Source of the DNA: Myxococcales bacterium
GTDB lineage: Bacteria; Myxococcota_A; Polyangia; Polyangiales; Polyangiaceae
Length of the DNA stretch: 8,866 nt
Direction: 5' to 3'
NCBI GenBank assembly: GCA_013298325.1
Contig: JAAFHJ010000171.1
Span: forward strand, 1 to 8,866
The translations under genes and the position numbers were made by a program. The notes under the pieces are model-generated. The model worked only from the letters and a program-made list of their open reading frames with translations, was not told where the DNA came from and made no database searches. Shown here in pieces: positions 1-6,328 of this stretch; the first letter of the stretch is position 1, and each line of letters opens with the position of its first letter.

Positions 1-561
1 ACGATCGCCGATGTCCTCGCCATGAGCGTCGGCGAGGCGCTCGAGATTTTTGCCAATCATCGCGACATTCTTCGGGGATTGAAGACCCTCGATGACGTCG
101 GACTCTCCTATTTGCCGCTCGGCCAACCGTCGACGACGCTCTCCGGCGGCGAGGCCCAGCGCATCAAGCTCGCCCGCGAGCTGGCGAAGGTCGGCACCGG
201 GCGGACGGTCTACGTCCTCGACGAGCCGACGACCGGCCTCCACGTCGCCGATATCGAACGTTTGTTGACCGTGCTCCAGCGGCTGGTCGATGCTGGAAAT
301 ACCGTCATTGTGATCGAGCACAATCTCGATGTGATCAAGTGCGCCGACCACCTCATCGACCTCGGCCCCGATGGCGGCGATGCCGGCGGGACGATCCTCG
401 CCCTCGGGACGCCGGAAGAGGTCGCCGGGAACCCGGCGTCGTCGACGGGCCACTTCCTTCGCGCCTTCGTGACGCCGCTCGACGTGGCGGCGCGCCCCCA
501 GGAAACTCCTGCGGTGAAGGGGAAACGTTCTGCAAAAACCAAAGGTTCCGGCGCTCGCTAG
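1..561 (+). CDS. uvrA: UvrABC excinuclease subunit A, C-terminal part (5' end outside window)
   Basis: UvrA is the damage-sensing ABC-type ATPase of nucleotide excision repair; it dimerises and loads UvrB at lesions. The frame is open from base 1, so the gene begins upstream and only about the last 186 residues are visible. They hold the C-terminal half of the second nucleotide-binding domain: the ABC signature LSGGEAQRIKLA (visible residues 47-58), Walker B plus D-loop VYVLDEPTTGLH, and the switch histidine in VIVIEHN. The DLGPDGGDAGG segment typical of UvrA ends follows, then a basic Lys/Arg/Ala-rich tail of about 30 residues, which varies among UvrA proteins. The Walker A motif, zinc fingers and first ATPase domain lie outside. 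The TAG stop overlaps the stop of the convergent argB. No terminator hairpin is visible at the junction. Confidence 0.96.
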   Translation, partial: TIADVLAMSVGEALEIFANHRDILRGLKTLDDVGLSYLPLGQPSTTLSGGEAQRIKLARELAKVGTGRTVYVLDEPTTGLHVADIERLLTVLQRLVDAGNTVIVIEHNLDVIKCADHLIDLGPDGGDAGGTILALGTPEEVAGNPASSTGHFLRAFVTPLDVAARPQETPAVKGKRSAKTKGSGAR

Positions 562-1394
562 GCGGTGAGTACCGTCCCGAGGCTCCCCGGCTCGAGGATC
601 GCTTTGGCGAGGTCGCCGGGGCCGAGGCGACCGACGATCACCACCGAGCCGGCGCCGGCGTCGAGGGCGGCGAAGCTCTCTTCGAGCTTTGGGATCATCC
701 CGGCGCGGATGACCCCCTCCGACATGAGTTGGGATGCTTCGCTCCGGTTCAAACGGGGAAACCGCGTGCTCGGATCGGCAATGTCCCGAAGGACGCCGGG
801 TACATCGCTGATCAAAACGACGGCGCGGGCGGCCAAGGTGGCGGCGATGCCGTTCGCGGCGGCGTCGGCGTTGATGTTGTAGGTTTGACCGGCCTCATCG
901 GCGCCGAGGCAGGCGAGGACCGGAAGGAAGCCGCTGCGAAGGAGCGTCTCCAGGAGCGCGCGGTGGACGCCGACGACGTCGCCGACGAAGCCGTACTCGG
1001 TCTCCGTATCGAGGGCGCCGGTCGCGATATTCTTGAAACCTTTGGTCTTTACCGCCTTGAGGACGCAGCTCGATGCGCCGTGGAGGCCGACCGGTTGCCC
1101 GCCCGCGGCGACGAGGGCGCTGCAGAGATCGACGTTCAGGCGGCCGGCGACGACCATCTTCATGACGTCGAGGGCGGCGGCATCGGTCACCCGGCGGCCG
1201 TGGACGATCACCGGCTCCTGGCCGAGGGCCCGCTGGAGGGCGGTCGCCTGCGCGCCACCGCCGTGGACGACGACGACCGGCATCTGGCCGGCGATCGTGA
1301 CCAGATCTTGTGCGATAACGGGAAGTTGTGGCGAGGTCACGACCTCACCACCAAGCTTGACGACGACGATCGGCGGGAGGGCGGATTCCTGCAT
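558..1394 (-). CDS. argB: Acetylglutamate kinase (arginine biosynthesis)
   Basis: ArgB phosphorylates N-acetyl-L-glutamate with ATP, the second step of the acetylated arginine pathway, in the cytoplasm. The 278-residue protein is of normal family length and has the amino-acid-kinase fold signatures: VVKLGG (Lys13 matches the phosphate-contacting Lys8 of E. coli), VVHGGG (42-47), GRRVTD (66-71, acetylglutamate-binding arginine), NINAD (173-177, matching E. coli Asn158/Asp162) and GMIPK (Lys236, matching Lys217). There is no N-terminal extension of the kind linked to arginine feedback inhibition in hexameric enzymes, so sensitivity cannot be read from the sequence. The start at 1394 puts the kinase core at residue 9; no strong Shine-Dalgarno sequence is visible. 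The gene is divergent from the N-demethylase-like gene (80-bp gap) and convergent with uvrA. The related LysW-aminoadipate kinase is less likely because no lysW-type gene is nearby. Confidence 0.95.
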   Translation of the reverse strand: MQESALPPIVVVKLGGEVVTSPQLPVIAQDLVTIAGQMPVVVVHGGGAQATALQRALGQEPVIVHGRRVTDAAALDVMKMVVAGRLNVDLCSALVAAGGQPVGLHGASSCVLKAVKTKGFKNIATGALDTETEYGFVGDVVGVHRALLETLLRSGFLPVLACLGADEAGQTYNINADAAANGIAATLAARAVVLISDVPGVLRDIADPSTRFPRLNRSEASQLMSEGVIRAGMIPKLEESFAALDAGAGSVVIVGRLGPGDLAKAILEPGSLGTVLTA

Positions 1395-1474
1395 GACGGC
1401 GTTCGCCCGCTAGCACGAGACCGGGTGCGATCGGGGCTGGCAATTCGTCGCCGCGGCGCGTACCGACGGCGCCG

Positions 1475-2356
1475 ATGGCCGCCCCGCCGCTGTACTTCCC
1501 CGTGGAGCCGACGCCGCTTTCGATGAAGGCGGGACTCCTTAAATTTCCAAGCGAAACCGAGCCCTTCTTCCTCGTCGACGACCAACGGAGCGCGCTCCTG
1601 GCGGTGAAGCGTGACACGCGACCCGAAGTTCGCGCGCGCCGCTGTGGAAACGCCGTGGAGACCGCCGATGAGGCGCGTGCGGAGGCGGCGGTCCTCGCGT
1701 GGATGGACGAGACGGCGGCGCGGGAGGCGCCCGAGGTCCTCGCCGATGTGGACGCCGACGTGGCGAGCGGTCGCCCCCGCTGGGACGCCTATGGTCGCGC
1801 CCTTCAAGAAGATTTTGCGATCCTCCACCGCGGTCATGAGGGGCGCGGACGCGCGATCGTGCTCCACGTGAGCGGCCCCTCCGGCTGGCGCCCCGAGCAC
1901 CTCGTCGGCGCCGACTTCAGCGCGATCCACGGGCCGGTCCCTGGTTTCCCAGGGAGAGCTACAGACGCCGACGATCGCCGCGACGCCGCCTCGAAGAGCA
2001 TGGTCGCCTCGATGATCGATCGCGGCCCCTACGTCCGCTACGTCTGGACGGTGAGCGTCGATGCCCACTTTGATCATCACCCCGACAGCGGGTTGAGAGC
2101 GCGGTGGACGCCCAGTAGCGCCCAGGCAGAAGAGCTGTATTTTCGGGTAGAACGGCAGACGACCGTTCCGTTTTCAACCGACGATGCGTCGCTTTTTTTG
2201 ATTCGCACGTTCGTCTATCCGTTTTCGCGCCTTAGCGACGATCAACGGGAGATTCTCGCCACCGCGCTTGCCGTGATGCCGCCGGAGATCGCCGCCTACA
2301 AAGGGCTCAGCGACGCAATCGCGCCGGTGGTGGCGCATCTCCGCCGCCCGCGATAG
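1475..2356 (+). CDS. DUF3445 / heme-dependent oxidative N-demethylase alpha-subunit-like protein
   Basis: The 293-residue product matches the DUF3445 (HODM alpha-like) family as I remember it. Family features in order: an N-terminal PxxPxxxGLxxx stretch (here LSMKAGLLKF, about residues 15-24), a QEDFAILHR segment in place of the usual LVQEDLCLL, a SGWRPEHLVG segment followed by IHGPVPGF, the LYFRVERQT block, an LFLIRTFVYP block, and a C-terminal MPPEIAAYKGL. The characterised member is the heme-binding PAS-like subunit of a dimethylamine-oxidising demethylase; most homologues have no assigned substrate. The usual RLPxTGA segment after RVERQT reads VPFSTDDA here. No signal peptide is visible, so it is probably cytoplasmic. 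The start at 1475 has no clear ribosome-binding site; ATG 1523 is an alternative, but the upstream residues fit the family. The M20 peptidase gene follows 9 bases later. No reductase or ferredoxin partner gene is visible. Confidence 0.82.
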   Translation: MAAPPLYFPVEPTPLSMKAGLLKFPSETEPFFLVDDQRSALLAVKRDTRPEVRARRCGNAVETADEARAEAAVLAWMDETAAREAPEVLADVDADVASGRPRWDAYGRALQEDFAILHRGHEGRGRAIVLHVSGPSGWRPEHLVGADFSAIHGPVPGFPGRATDADDRRDAASKSMVASMIDRGPYVRYVWTVSVDAHFDHHPDSGLRARWTPSSAQAEELYFRVERQTTVPFSTDDASLFLIRTFVYPFSRLSDDQREILATALAVMPPEIAAYKGLSDAIAPVVAHLRRPR

Positions 2357-2358
2357 AC

Positions 2359-2362
2359 GGAG
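2359..2362 (+). promoter_or_regulatory. Ribosome-binding site of the M20 peptidase gene
   Basis: GGAG lies three bases after the TAG of the N-demethylase-like gene and three bases before ATG 2366. The whole intercistronic gap is 9 bases, which supports co-transcription and probable translational coupling and fixes the peptidase start. Confidence 0.6.
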
Positions 2363-2365
2363 ACC

Positions 2366-3544
2366 ATGGAGCCCCTCGATCGACCGCTCGCCGACGTCGC
2401 CCGCTGGCTCCAGGAACGGGGCGGCGAGGCGGAGCGGGACCTCGCGGAACTCGTGGAAATCAATTCCTTTACCGACCACAAAGTCGGTGGGGATGCCGTC
2501 GGGGCCCGCCTCGACGCCCTCTTCGACCTCCCCGGGATCGCGCGCCAACATGTGCAGAGTACCCGTTACGCCGACCACCGCGTCTACCGGACGGCGCCGC
2601 CCGGAAAGCGGGGCGCGCCGATCGCGCTCATCGGCCACCACGACACGGTGTTTCCGCCGGGAAAATTTGAAGGGTATCGGGTAGATGGGGCGCGTCGTCG
2701 GGGGCCGGGCGTCCTCGACATGAAGGGGGGCCTCGTCGTGGTCGCCTACGCGCTCCGCGCCTTGGAGGCGGTCGTCGGCCTCCACAACGTCGCGCCGATC
2801 TGTGTCGCGTCGGTCGGCGACGAGGAGGTCGGCTCGCCGGAAGGGCAGGGGGTTCTGCGAAATGCGGTCACCGGCGCCGCAAGCGCGCTCGTGTTTGAGG
2901 CGGGGCGCAGCGCCGACGCGATCGTCACCCGCCGAAAAGGGACCGGCGGCCTCACGATTCGCGTGACCGGGCGCGCCGCCCACGCCGGCGCCGACCACAA
3001 GAGCGGCGTGAACGCCTTGTGGGCGCTCGCAAAATTCGTCGACGGCGCCCAAAAACAGACCGACTACGCGCGCGGCGTGACGGTCAACGTCGGCCGCATC
3101 GAAGGGGGCATCGGCAAGAACACCGTCCCCGGCGACGCGCTCGCGCTCGTCGACATCCGCTTCTGCAGCGCCACCGACGGCCTCGCCCTCGTCGCCGCGC
3201 TCACGACGCTCGCCCGCACCGTCGAGGACGAACTGCCGGGGGCGACGATCACCCTTGAGGGGGGCATCTTACGGTTTCCTATGGAGAAAACGGAAGCGAG
3301 CGCCGCCCTCTTCGACCGCTACGTCGTCGCCGCCGGGGCGGCTGGCCTCGGCACCGGCGAGTCGGGGCTCGTCGGCGGCGGTTCCGATGCCTGCACGACG
3401 GCGGCGCTCGGCATTGCAAGCATCGACGGCCTCGGTCCGCGCGGTCGCGGTTTTCATACGGAAGACGAGCAGATCGAAGTCGCGTCGCTGCTGCCCAAAG
3501 CGGAAGCGCTCGCCCGGTTTCTGCTCGCCGAAACGAACCGCTAA
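2366..3544 (+). CDS. M20 family zinc peptidase/deacylase (glutamate carboxypeptidase or ArgE-like)
   Basis: M20 enzymes use two zinc ions to hydrolyse amide bonds at the end of peptides or acylated amino acids. In the 392-residue protein the metal-site motifs are complete: GHHDTV (His91), GPGVLDMKGG (Asp118), GDEEVGS (Glu153 as general base, Glu154 as ligand), FEAGRS (Glu178) and GRGFHTEDE (His364). RAAHAG (His206) and DIRF lie in the lid/dimerisation domain, about 193-300. VGGGSDA (336-342) resembles the GGGTDA of Pseudomonas carboxypeptidase G2, to which the overall layout is closest. There is no signal peptide, so it is likely cytoplasmic. It is the second gene of a two-gene operon with the N-demethylase-like gene. 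argB lies just across that gene, so an acetylornithine or other N-acyl amino acid substrate is conceivable, but the sequence does not decide between peptidase, ArgE and aminoacylase roles. Confidence 0.9.
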   Translation: MEPLDRPLADVARWLQERGGEAERDLAELVEINSFTDHKVGGDAVGARLDALFDLPGIARQHVQSTRYADHRVYRTAPPGKRGAPIALIGHHDTVFPPGKFEGYRVDGARRRGPGVLDMKGGLVVVAYALRALEAVVGLHNVAPICVASVGDEEVGSPEGQGVLRNAVTGAASALVFEAGRSADAIVTRRKGTGGLTIRVTGRAAHAGADHKSGVNALWALAKFVDGAQKQTDYARGVTVNVGRIEGGIGKNTVPGDALALVDIRFCSATDGLALVAALTTLARTVEDELPGATITLEGGILRFPMEKTEASAALFDRYVVAAGAAGLGTGESGLVGGGSDACTTAALGIASIDGLGPRGRGFHTEDEQIEVASLLPKAEALARFLLAETNR

Positions 3545-3547
3545 AGA

Positions 3548-3577
3548 AAAGGCGCTCCCGTTGCCGGGGGCGCCTTT
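3548..3577. terminator. Rho-independent terminator, probably bidirectional
   Basis: A 13-bp stem (AAAGGCGCTCCCG with CGGGGGCGCCTTT, one G-T pair) closes a four-base TTGC loop, starting three bases after the peptidase stop codon. The plus strand continues with CTTTCTC; the minus strand continues with a better T-rich tail (TTTTCTTT). It lies between two convergent genes, so it can serve both the peptidase operon and the deacetylase ending at 3612. Confidence 0.85.
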
Positions 3578-3611
3578 CTCAAACGGGGAACCGGTCGGTT
3601 CCGTCACCGAT

Positions 3612-4787
3612 TCACGGACCGGAGACGCCGTCGCTCCGGCAGCTATCCGGCGTGCCCGATGGCTGGGATTTGCACGTATCTGCGCAGTGATACATGATCG
3701 AGATCTTCCCGTTGACGCAGCGATAGAGGGTGCCCTTTTCGCCGCCGATCTTCGAATACATACCGCCGCAGTAGACGCCACCTTCGCGGCAGGCGGGCGT
3801 CGTGGCCGGCGGCGCCGTCGGCGTCGACAGGGCCGGTGCCGGAGTGGCGCCAACCGCCTTCAAATCGGCATTGATTTGCGGAACTTGATCGAGGCGGACG
3901 AAGGTGTACCCCTTCGCCTTGAGGGCCGGGATCACGATCTTCGTCATCGCGAGCGAGTTCGCGCTGACGTCGTGGGTGAGGACGACGCCGCGCTTGCCGC
4001 CGCGCCCTTCGATTTCATTCAGGTAGCCTTGGGCGCAGACCTCCGGCGAGACGGCGGGGCGCCCTTTGCCCGGCTTCCAGCAGGCCCAGTCGGCGGCGCC
4101 GTTCGGGCAGGTCCAGGTCGACCCGTTGAGGACGCAGTCGAAGTCGCCGCCGGCGTTCCAAAAGATATTGCCCACGTAGGTCGAAGACCCGGAAACCGCC
4201 GACAAATCCTTGAAAACGTTCGAAGACCAGGAGCCGTAGGGCGTACGGACGAGGTGCATGCGCCCTTCGATCCAGGGCTCGATCAGCGTCATCGCGTCGC
4301 GCATTTCCCCTTGGCGGGCTGTCGTCGTGAGCGACACCATCGGGTCACCATGCGTGAAGGTATGGCTGGCGATGAGGTGGTGGAGGTTCGACCCCTTCAC
4401 GGGGAGGCCGACGACGGTGTCGAGGACCGTCTTCATCGCCGCGGTGACGCCCGGCTTGCCCTTCGCGACCCAGGAGTCGCGCGTCGAGGTGCCGGTGACT
4501 TGGCGCCCGAGGACGAAGAAGGTCGCCGGGACCCCCTCCTCGGCCAAATACTTCGCGATTTCGACGGTGCTCCCGTTCGGCCCGTCGTCGACGGTCCAGG
4601 CGAGCGTCTTCGCCGGAAGGGCGCTGCCCGTGTAGAGGCTCGACCGGAGCTCGTCTTCGGAGACTTCTTTGTTCTCGTCGCCGTCGCTCGCGCCGCCGGT
4701 GGTGTCCTCGCCGGTATCGGCGGTGCAGGCGACGTTCGCCATGCAAAACATTCCCAAAACAAGCGGAACGGTCCAGAGCGTCTTCAT
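3612..4787 (-). CDS. Exported NodB-type polysaccharide deacetylase with C-terminal six-Cys module (downstream copy)
   Basis: The 391-residue protein has a hydrophobic signal peptide ending at Cys21 (N-V-A-C; Asn at -3 makes the lipobox imperfect) and an acidic linker (about 22-50). The NodB domain spans about 58-305, with TVDDGPN (Asp67 base, Asp68 metal), HTFTH (His142/His146 metal), RTPYG (181-185) and LTHD (270-273). Then come an Ala/Pro/Thr-rich linker (314-332) and a module with Cys333, 340, 357, 368, 372 and 383. NodB enzymes remove acetyl groups from N-acetylated sugars such as chitin oligomers or peptidoglycan, using one divalent metal; the substrate here is unknown. Four further cysteines (218, 227, 236, 251) lie between RTPYG and LTHD. 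The start at 4787 aligns with the paralogue's MK start; it has a weak GAGG three bases upstream. ATG 4796 is possible, and the longer 4904 start adds residues unlike a signal peptide. It lies downstream of its paralogue, separated by a terminator. Confidence 0.88.
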   Translation of the reverse strand: MKTLWTVPLVLGMFCMANVACTADTGEDTTGGASDGDENKEVSEDELRSSLYTGSALPAKTLAWTVDDGPNGSTVEIAKYLAEEGVPATFFVLGRQVTGTSTRDSWVAKGKPGVTAAMKTVLDTVVGLPVKGSNLHHLIASHTFTHGDPMVSLTTTARQGEMRDAMTLIEPWIEGRMHLVRTPYGSWSSNVFKDLSAVSGSSTYVGNIFWNAGGDFDCVLNGSTWTCPNGAADWACWKPGKGRPAVSPEVCAQGYLNEIEGRGGKRGVVLTHDVSANSLAMTKIVIPALKAKGYTFVRLDQVPQINADLKAVGATPAPALSTPTAPPATTPACREGGVYCGGMYSKIGGEKGTLYRCVNGKISIMYHCADTCKSQPSGTPDSCRSDGVSGP

Positions 4788-4912
4788 GCGCCTCATTTGA
4801 CGGATCGGTAGCCGTAAATCAAGCGATGTCTGTCGATGTAGGCAAGAATTTATCGGCGTGGTCAAACAAAGATCCATGGGGCTTCGAAGCACCACCGGCC
4901 GCACAAAAGAAG
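4788..4912. other. Short intergenic leader of the downstream deacetylase
   Basis: This stretch between the terminator and the downstream deacetylase start must hold that gene's promoter if it is transcribed separately. On the minus strand a TTGACC (4859-4864) resembles a -35 box, but no convincing -10 element follows at 16-18 bases. No gene was recognised here. Confidence 0.3.
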
Positions 4913-4943
4913 AAAACGGCCCCCCGTTGAGGAGGGCCGTTTT
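4913..4943 (-). terminator. Rho-independent terminator after the upstream deacetylase gene
   Basis: AAAACGGCCC (4913-4922) pairs perfectly with GGGCCGTTTT (4934-4943); two more G-C pairs follow after a C/A mismatch, leaving a five-base loop. On the minus strand the stem is followed by TTTTCTTCTTTT, a good T-rich tail, about 70 bases after the stop of the upstream deacetylase. The plus strand also has five Ts. It separates transcription of the two paralogues, or at least attenuates read-through into the downstream one. Confidence 0.82.
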
Positions 4944-5014
4944 TCTGCGGATCCTGGATTCGTGCTCGCCGTCTCCTCACCTGCGGCGGTTCCGGGCGGA
5001 CGAGCAACTGCGAA

Positions 5015-6193
5015 TCAGGGGCCCGATTCTTCTTCGCGCTTGCAGTTGTCCGGAGTGCCCGACGGCGCCGACTTGCAGGTATCGGCGCAGGCGTACATCA
5101 CCGAGAGCTTGCCGCTGACGCAGCGATAGAGGGTGTTCTTCTCGCCGCCGATCTTCGAATAGATCCCGCCGCAGTAGACGCCGCCTTCGCGGCAGGAAGG
5201 CGTGGCCGGTGCCGGGGCTGCCGAACCGACGACGGCCGGCGCCGGGGTGGCGCCTGCGGCCTTGAGATCGGCATTGATTTCAGGAACTTGATCGAGACGG
5301 ACGAACGAGTATCCCTGGGCCTTCAGCGCCGGGATGATCTTCTTCGTCATCTCGAGCGAACTCGAGCTCACGTCGTGGGTGAGCACAACGCCGCGCTTGC
5401 CGGCGCGCCCGTTGACTTCGTTGATGTAGCCCTGCGCGCAGGTTTCCACGGGGACCGCCGGGCGGCTCTTGCCCGGCTTCCAGCAGGCCCAGTCGGCCGC
5501 CCCGACGGGGCAGCTCCAGGTGCCGCCGGTGAGCGTGCAGTCGAAGGCGCCGCCCGCGTTCCAGAAGATGTTGCCGACGATGTTCGTCGAGCCGTTGACC
5601 GAGGCCAAGTCTTTGTAAACATTGGCGCTCCAGCTGCCGTAGGGCGTACGCAGCATGTACATCTTCCCCTCGATCCACGGCTCGAGGAGGCGCATCGATT
5701 CGCGCATTTCCCCCTGGCGGGTCGCCGTCGACAGCGACACCATCGGGTCGCCGTGGGTGAAGGTGTGGCTTGCCATCACGTGATGGAGATTCGAGCCCTT
5801 GATCGGCATCGCCACGATCTGGTCGAGGAGCGTCTTCATCGCCGGGGTGACGCCCGGCTTCCCCTTCGCGACCCACGCGTCGTAGCTCGCCGTTCCGGTG
5901 AGCTGGCGGCCGAGGACGAAGAAGGCGGCGGGGACCCCTTCGTCGGCGAGATACTTCGCGATTTCGAGGGTGCTCGCGTTCGGCCCGTCATCGACGGTCC
6001 ATGCGAGGGTCTTCGACGGCAACGTCCCGCCGTTGTAGAGCGCCGAACGGAGCTCGTCGCCAGAGACTTCTTTGTCGCCGTTCCCCTCGGCGGTGGCGCC
6101 GCCGGTTGTATCTTCGCCGGTGTCTGCGGTGCAGGCTGCGGCGCCGAAGACGAACATTCCCATCAAAGCCGGAATCGCCCAGACGTGTTTCAT
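5015..6193 (-). CDS. Exported NodB-type polysaccharide deacetylase with C-terminal six-Cys module (upstream copy)
   Basis: This 392-residue paralogue of the downstream copy is about three-quarters identical by eye and has the same layout. Its signal peptide ends A-A-A-Cys21, a better lipobox than in the sister protein, with Thr at +2. A short Thr/Gly/Asp/Glu linker follows, then a NodB domain with TVDDGPN (Asp68/Asp69), HTFTH (His143/His147), RTPYG and LTHD. An Ala/Pro-rich linker leads to a CREGGVYCGG...CADTC...C tail with six cysteines. All ten cysteines beyond the signal peptide are shared with the paralogue. All metal-site motifs are intact, so both copies should be active deacetylases at the cell envelope; the sugar substrate is not evident. 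The ATG at 6193 is preferred over the upstream ATG at 6229: GGAAAG lies seven bases before it, and it aligns with the MK start of the sister gene. The gene is divergent from the lipoprotein gene at 6329. Confidence 0.9.
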   Translation of the reverse strand: MKHVWAIPALMGMFVFGAAACTADTGEDTTGGATAEGNGDKEVSGDELRSALYNGGTLPSKTLAWTVDDGPNASTLEIAKYLADEGVPAAFFVLGRQLTGTASYDAWVAKGKPGVTPAMKTLLDQIVAMPIKGSNLHHVMASHTFTHGDPMVSLSTATRQGEMRESMRLLEPWIEGKMYMLRTPYGSWSANVYKDLASVNGSTNIVGNIFWNAGGAFDCTLTGGTWSCPVGAADWACWKPGKSRPAVPVETCAQGYINEVNGRAGKRGVVLTHDVSSSSLEMTKKIIPALKAQGYSFVRLDQVPEINADLKAAGATPAPAVVGSAAPAPATPSCREGGVYCGGIYSKIGGEKNTLYRCVSGKLSVMYACADTCKSAPSGTPDNCKREEESGP

Positions 6194-6328
6194 GACGGCA
6201 CTTTCCGCCGAGTTGTATGCATGGCGCAACTGGAATTTTTTCGTTGCGACGAAATTTTACCCGGCGCCGCCGCCAGGAAAATACCTGGAGTTCGTCGCGT
6301 GGCACCACCCCAGATTTGAGGAGATTTG
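6194..6328. promoter_or_regulatory. Divergent promoter region between deacetylase and lipoprotein genes
   Basis: This 135-bp region separates two outward-facing genes and is AT-richer in its middle (about 6231-6260) than its surroundings. It contains two small inverted repeats: TTTCGT-TGCG-ACGAAA at 6239-6254 and CCAGG-AAAATA-CCTGG at 6273-6288. Either could be an operator. No -35/-10 pair was convincing; on the minus strand TACAAC (6213-6218) resembles a -10 box without a matching -35. GAGGAG at 6318-6323 is the Shine-Dalgarno sequence of the plus-strand gene. Confidence 0.4.
6201..6206 (-). promoter_or_regulatory. Ribosome-binding site of the upstream deacetylase
   Basis: On the minus strand GGAAAG is followed by a seven-base spacer and then ATG at 6193-6191. 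This decides between that start and the upstream in-frame ATG at 6229, whose extra 12 residues are polar and do not fit a signal peptide. Confidence 0.6.

Noticed and set aside
1449..1458. Perfect palindrome CGCCGCGGCG between argB and the DUF3445 gene
   Set aside because: It is a G/C-only 10-mer of a kind expected often in such GC-rich DNA, and no supporting promoter element was found.
339..1526. Plus-strand open frame of 395 codons across argB
   Set aside because: It overlaps uvrA and runs antisense to argB, both clear genes, and its translation is charged low-complexity sequence.
2174..3052. Minus-strand open frame of 292 codons antisense to the M20 peptidase and DUF3445 genes
   Set aside because: It crosses the junction of two well-supported plus-strand genes and has no recognisable domain.
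3255..4811. Long plus-strand open frame (518 codons) antisense to the downstream deacetylase
   Set aside because: The minus strand encodes a recognisable NodB enzyme here; the plus frame is Arg/Ala/Gly-rich with no motif. It is the expected antisense shadow of a GC-rich gene.
5288..6319. Plus-strand open frame of 343 codons antisense to the upstream deacetylase
   Set aside because: It has the same explanation: low-complexity composition, with the real gene on the other strand supported by a paralogue alignment.
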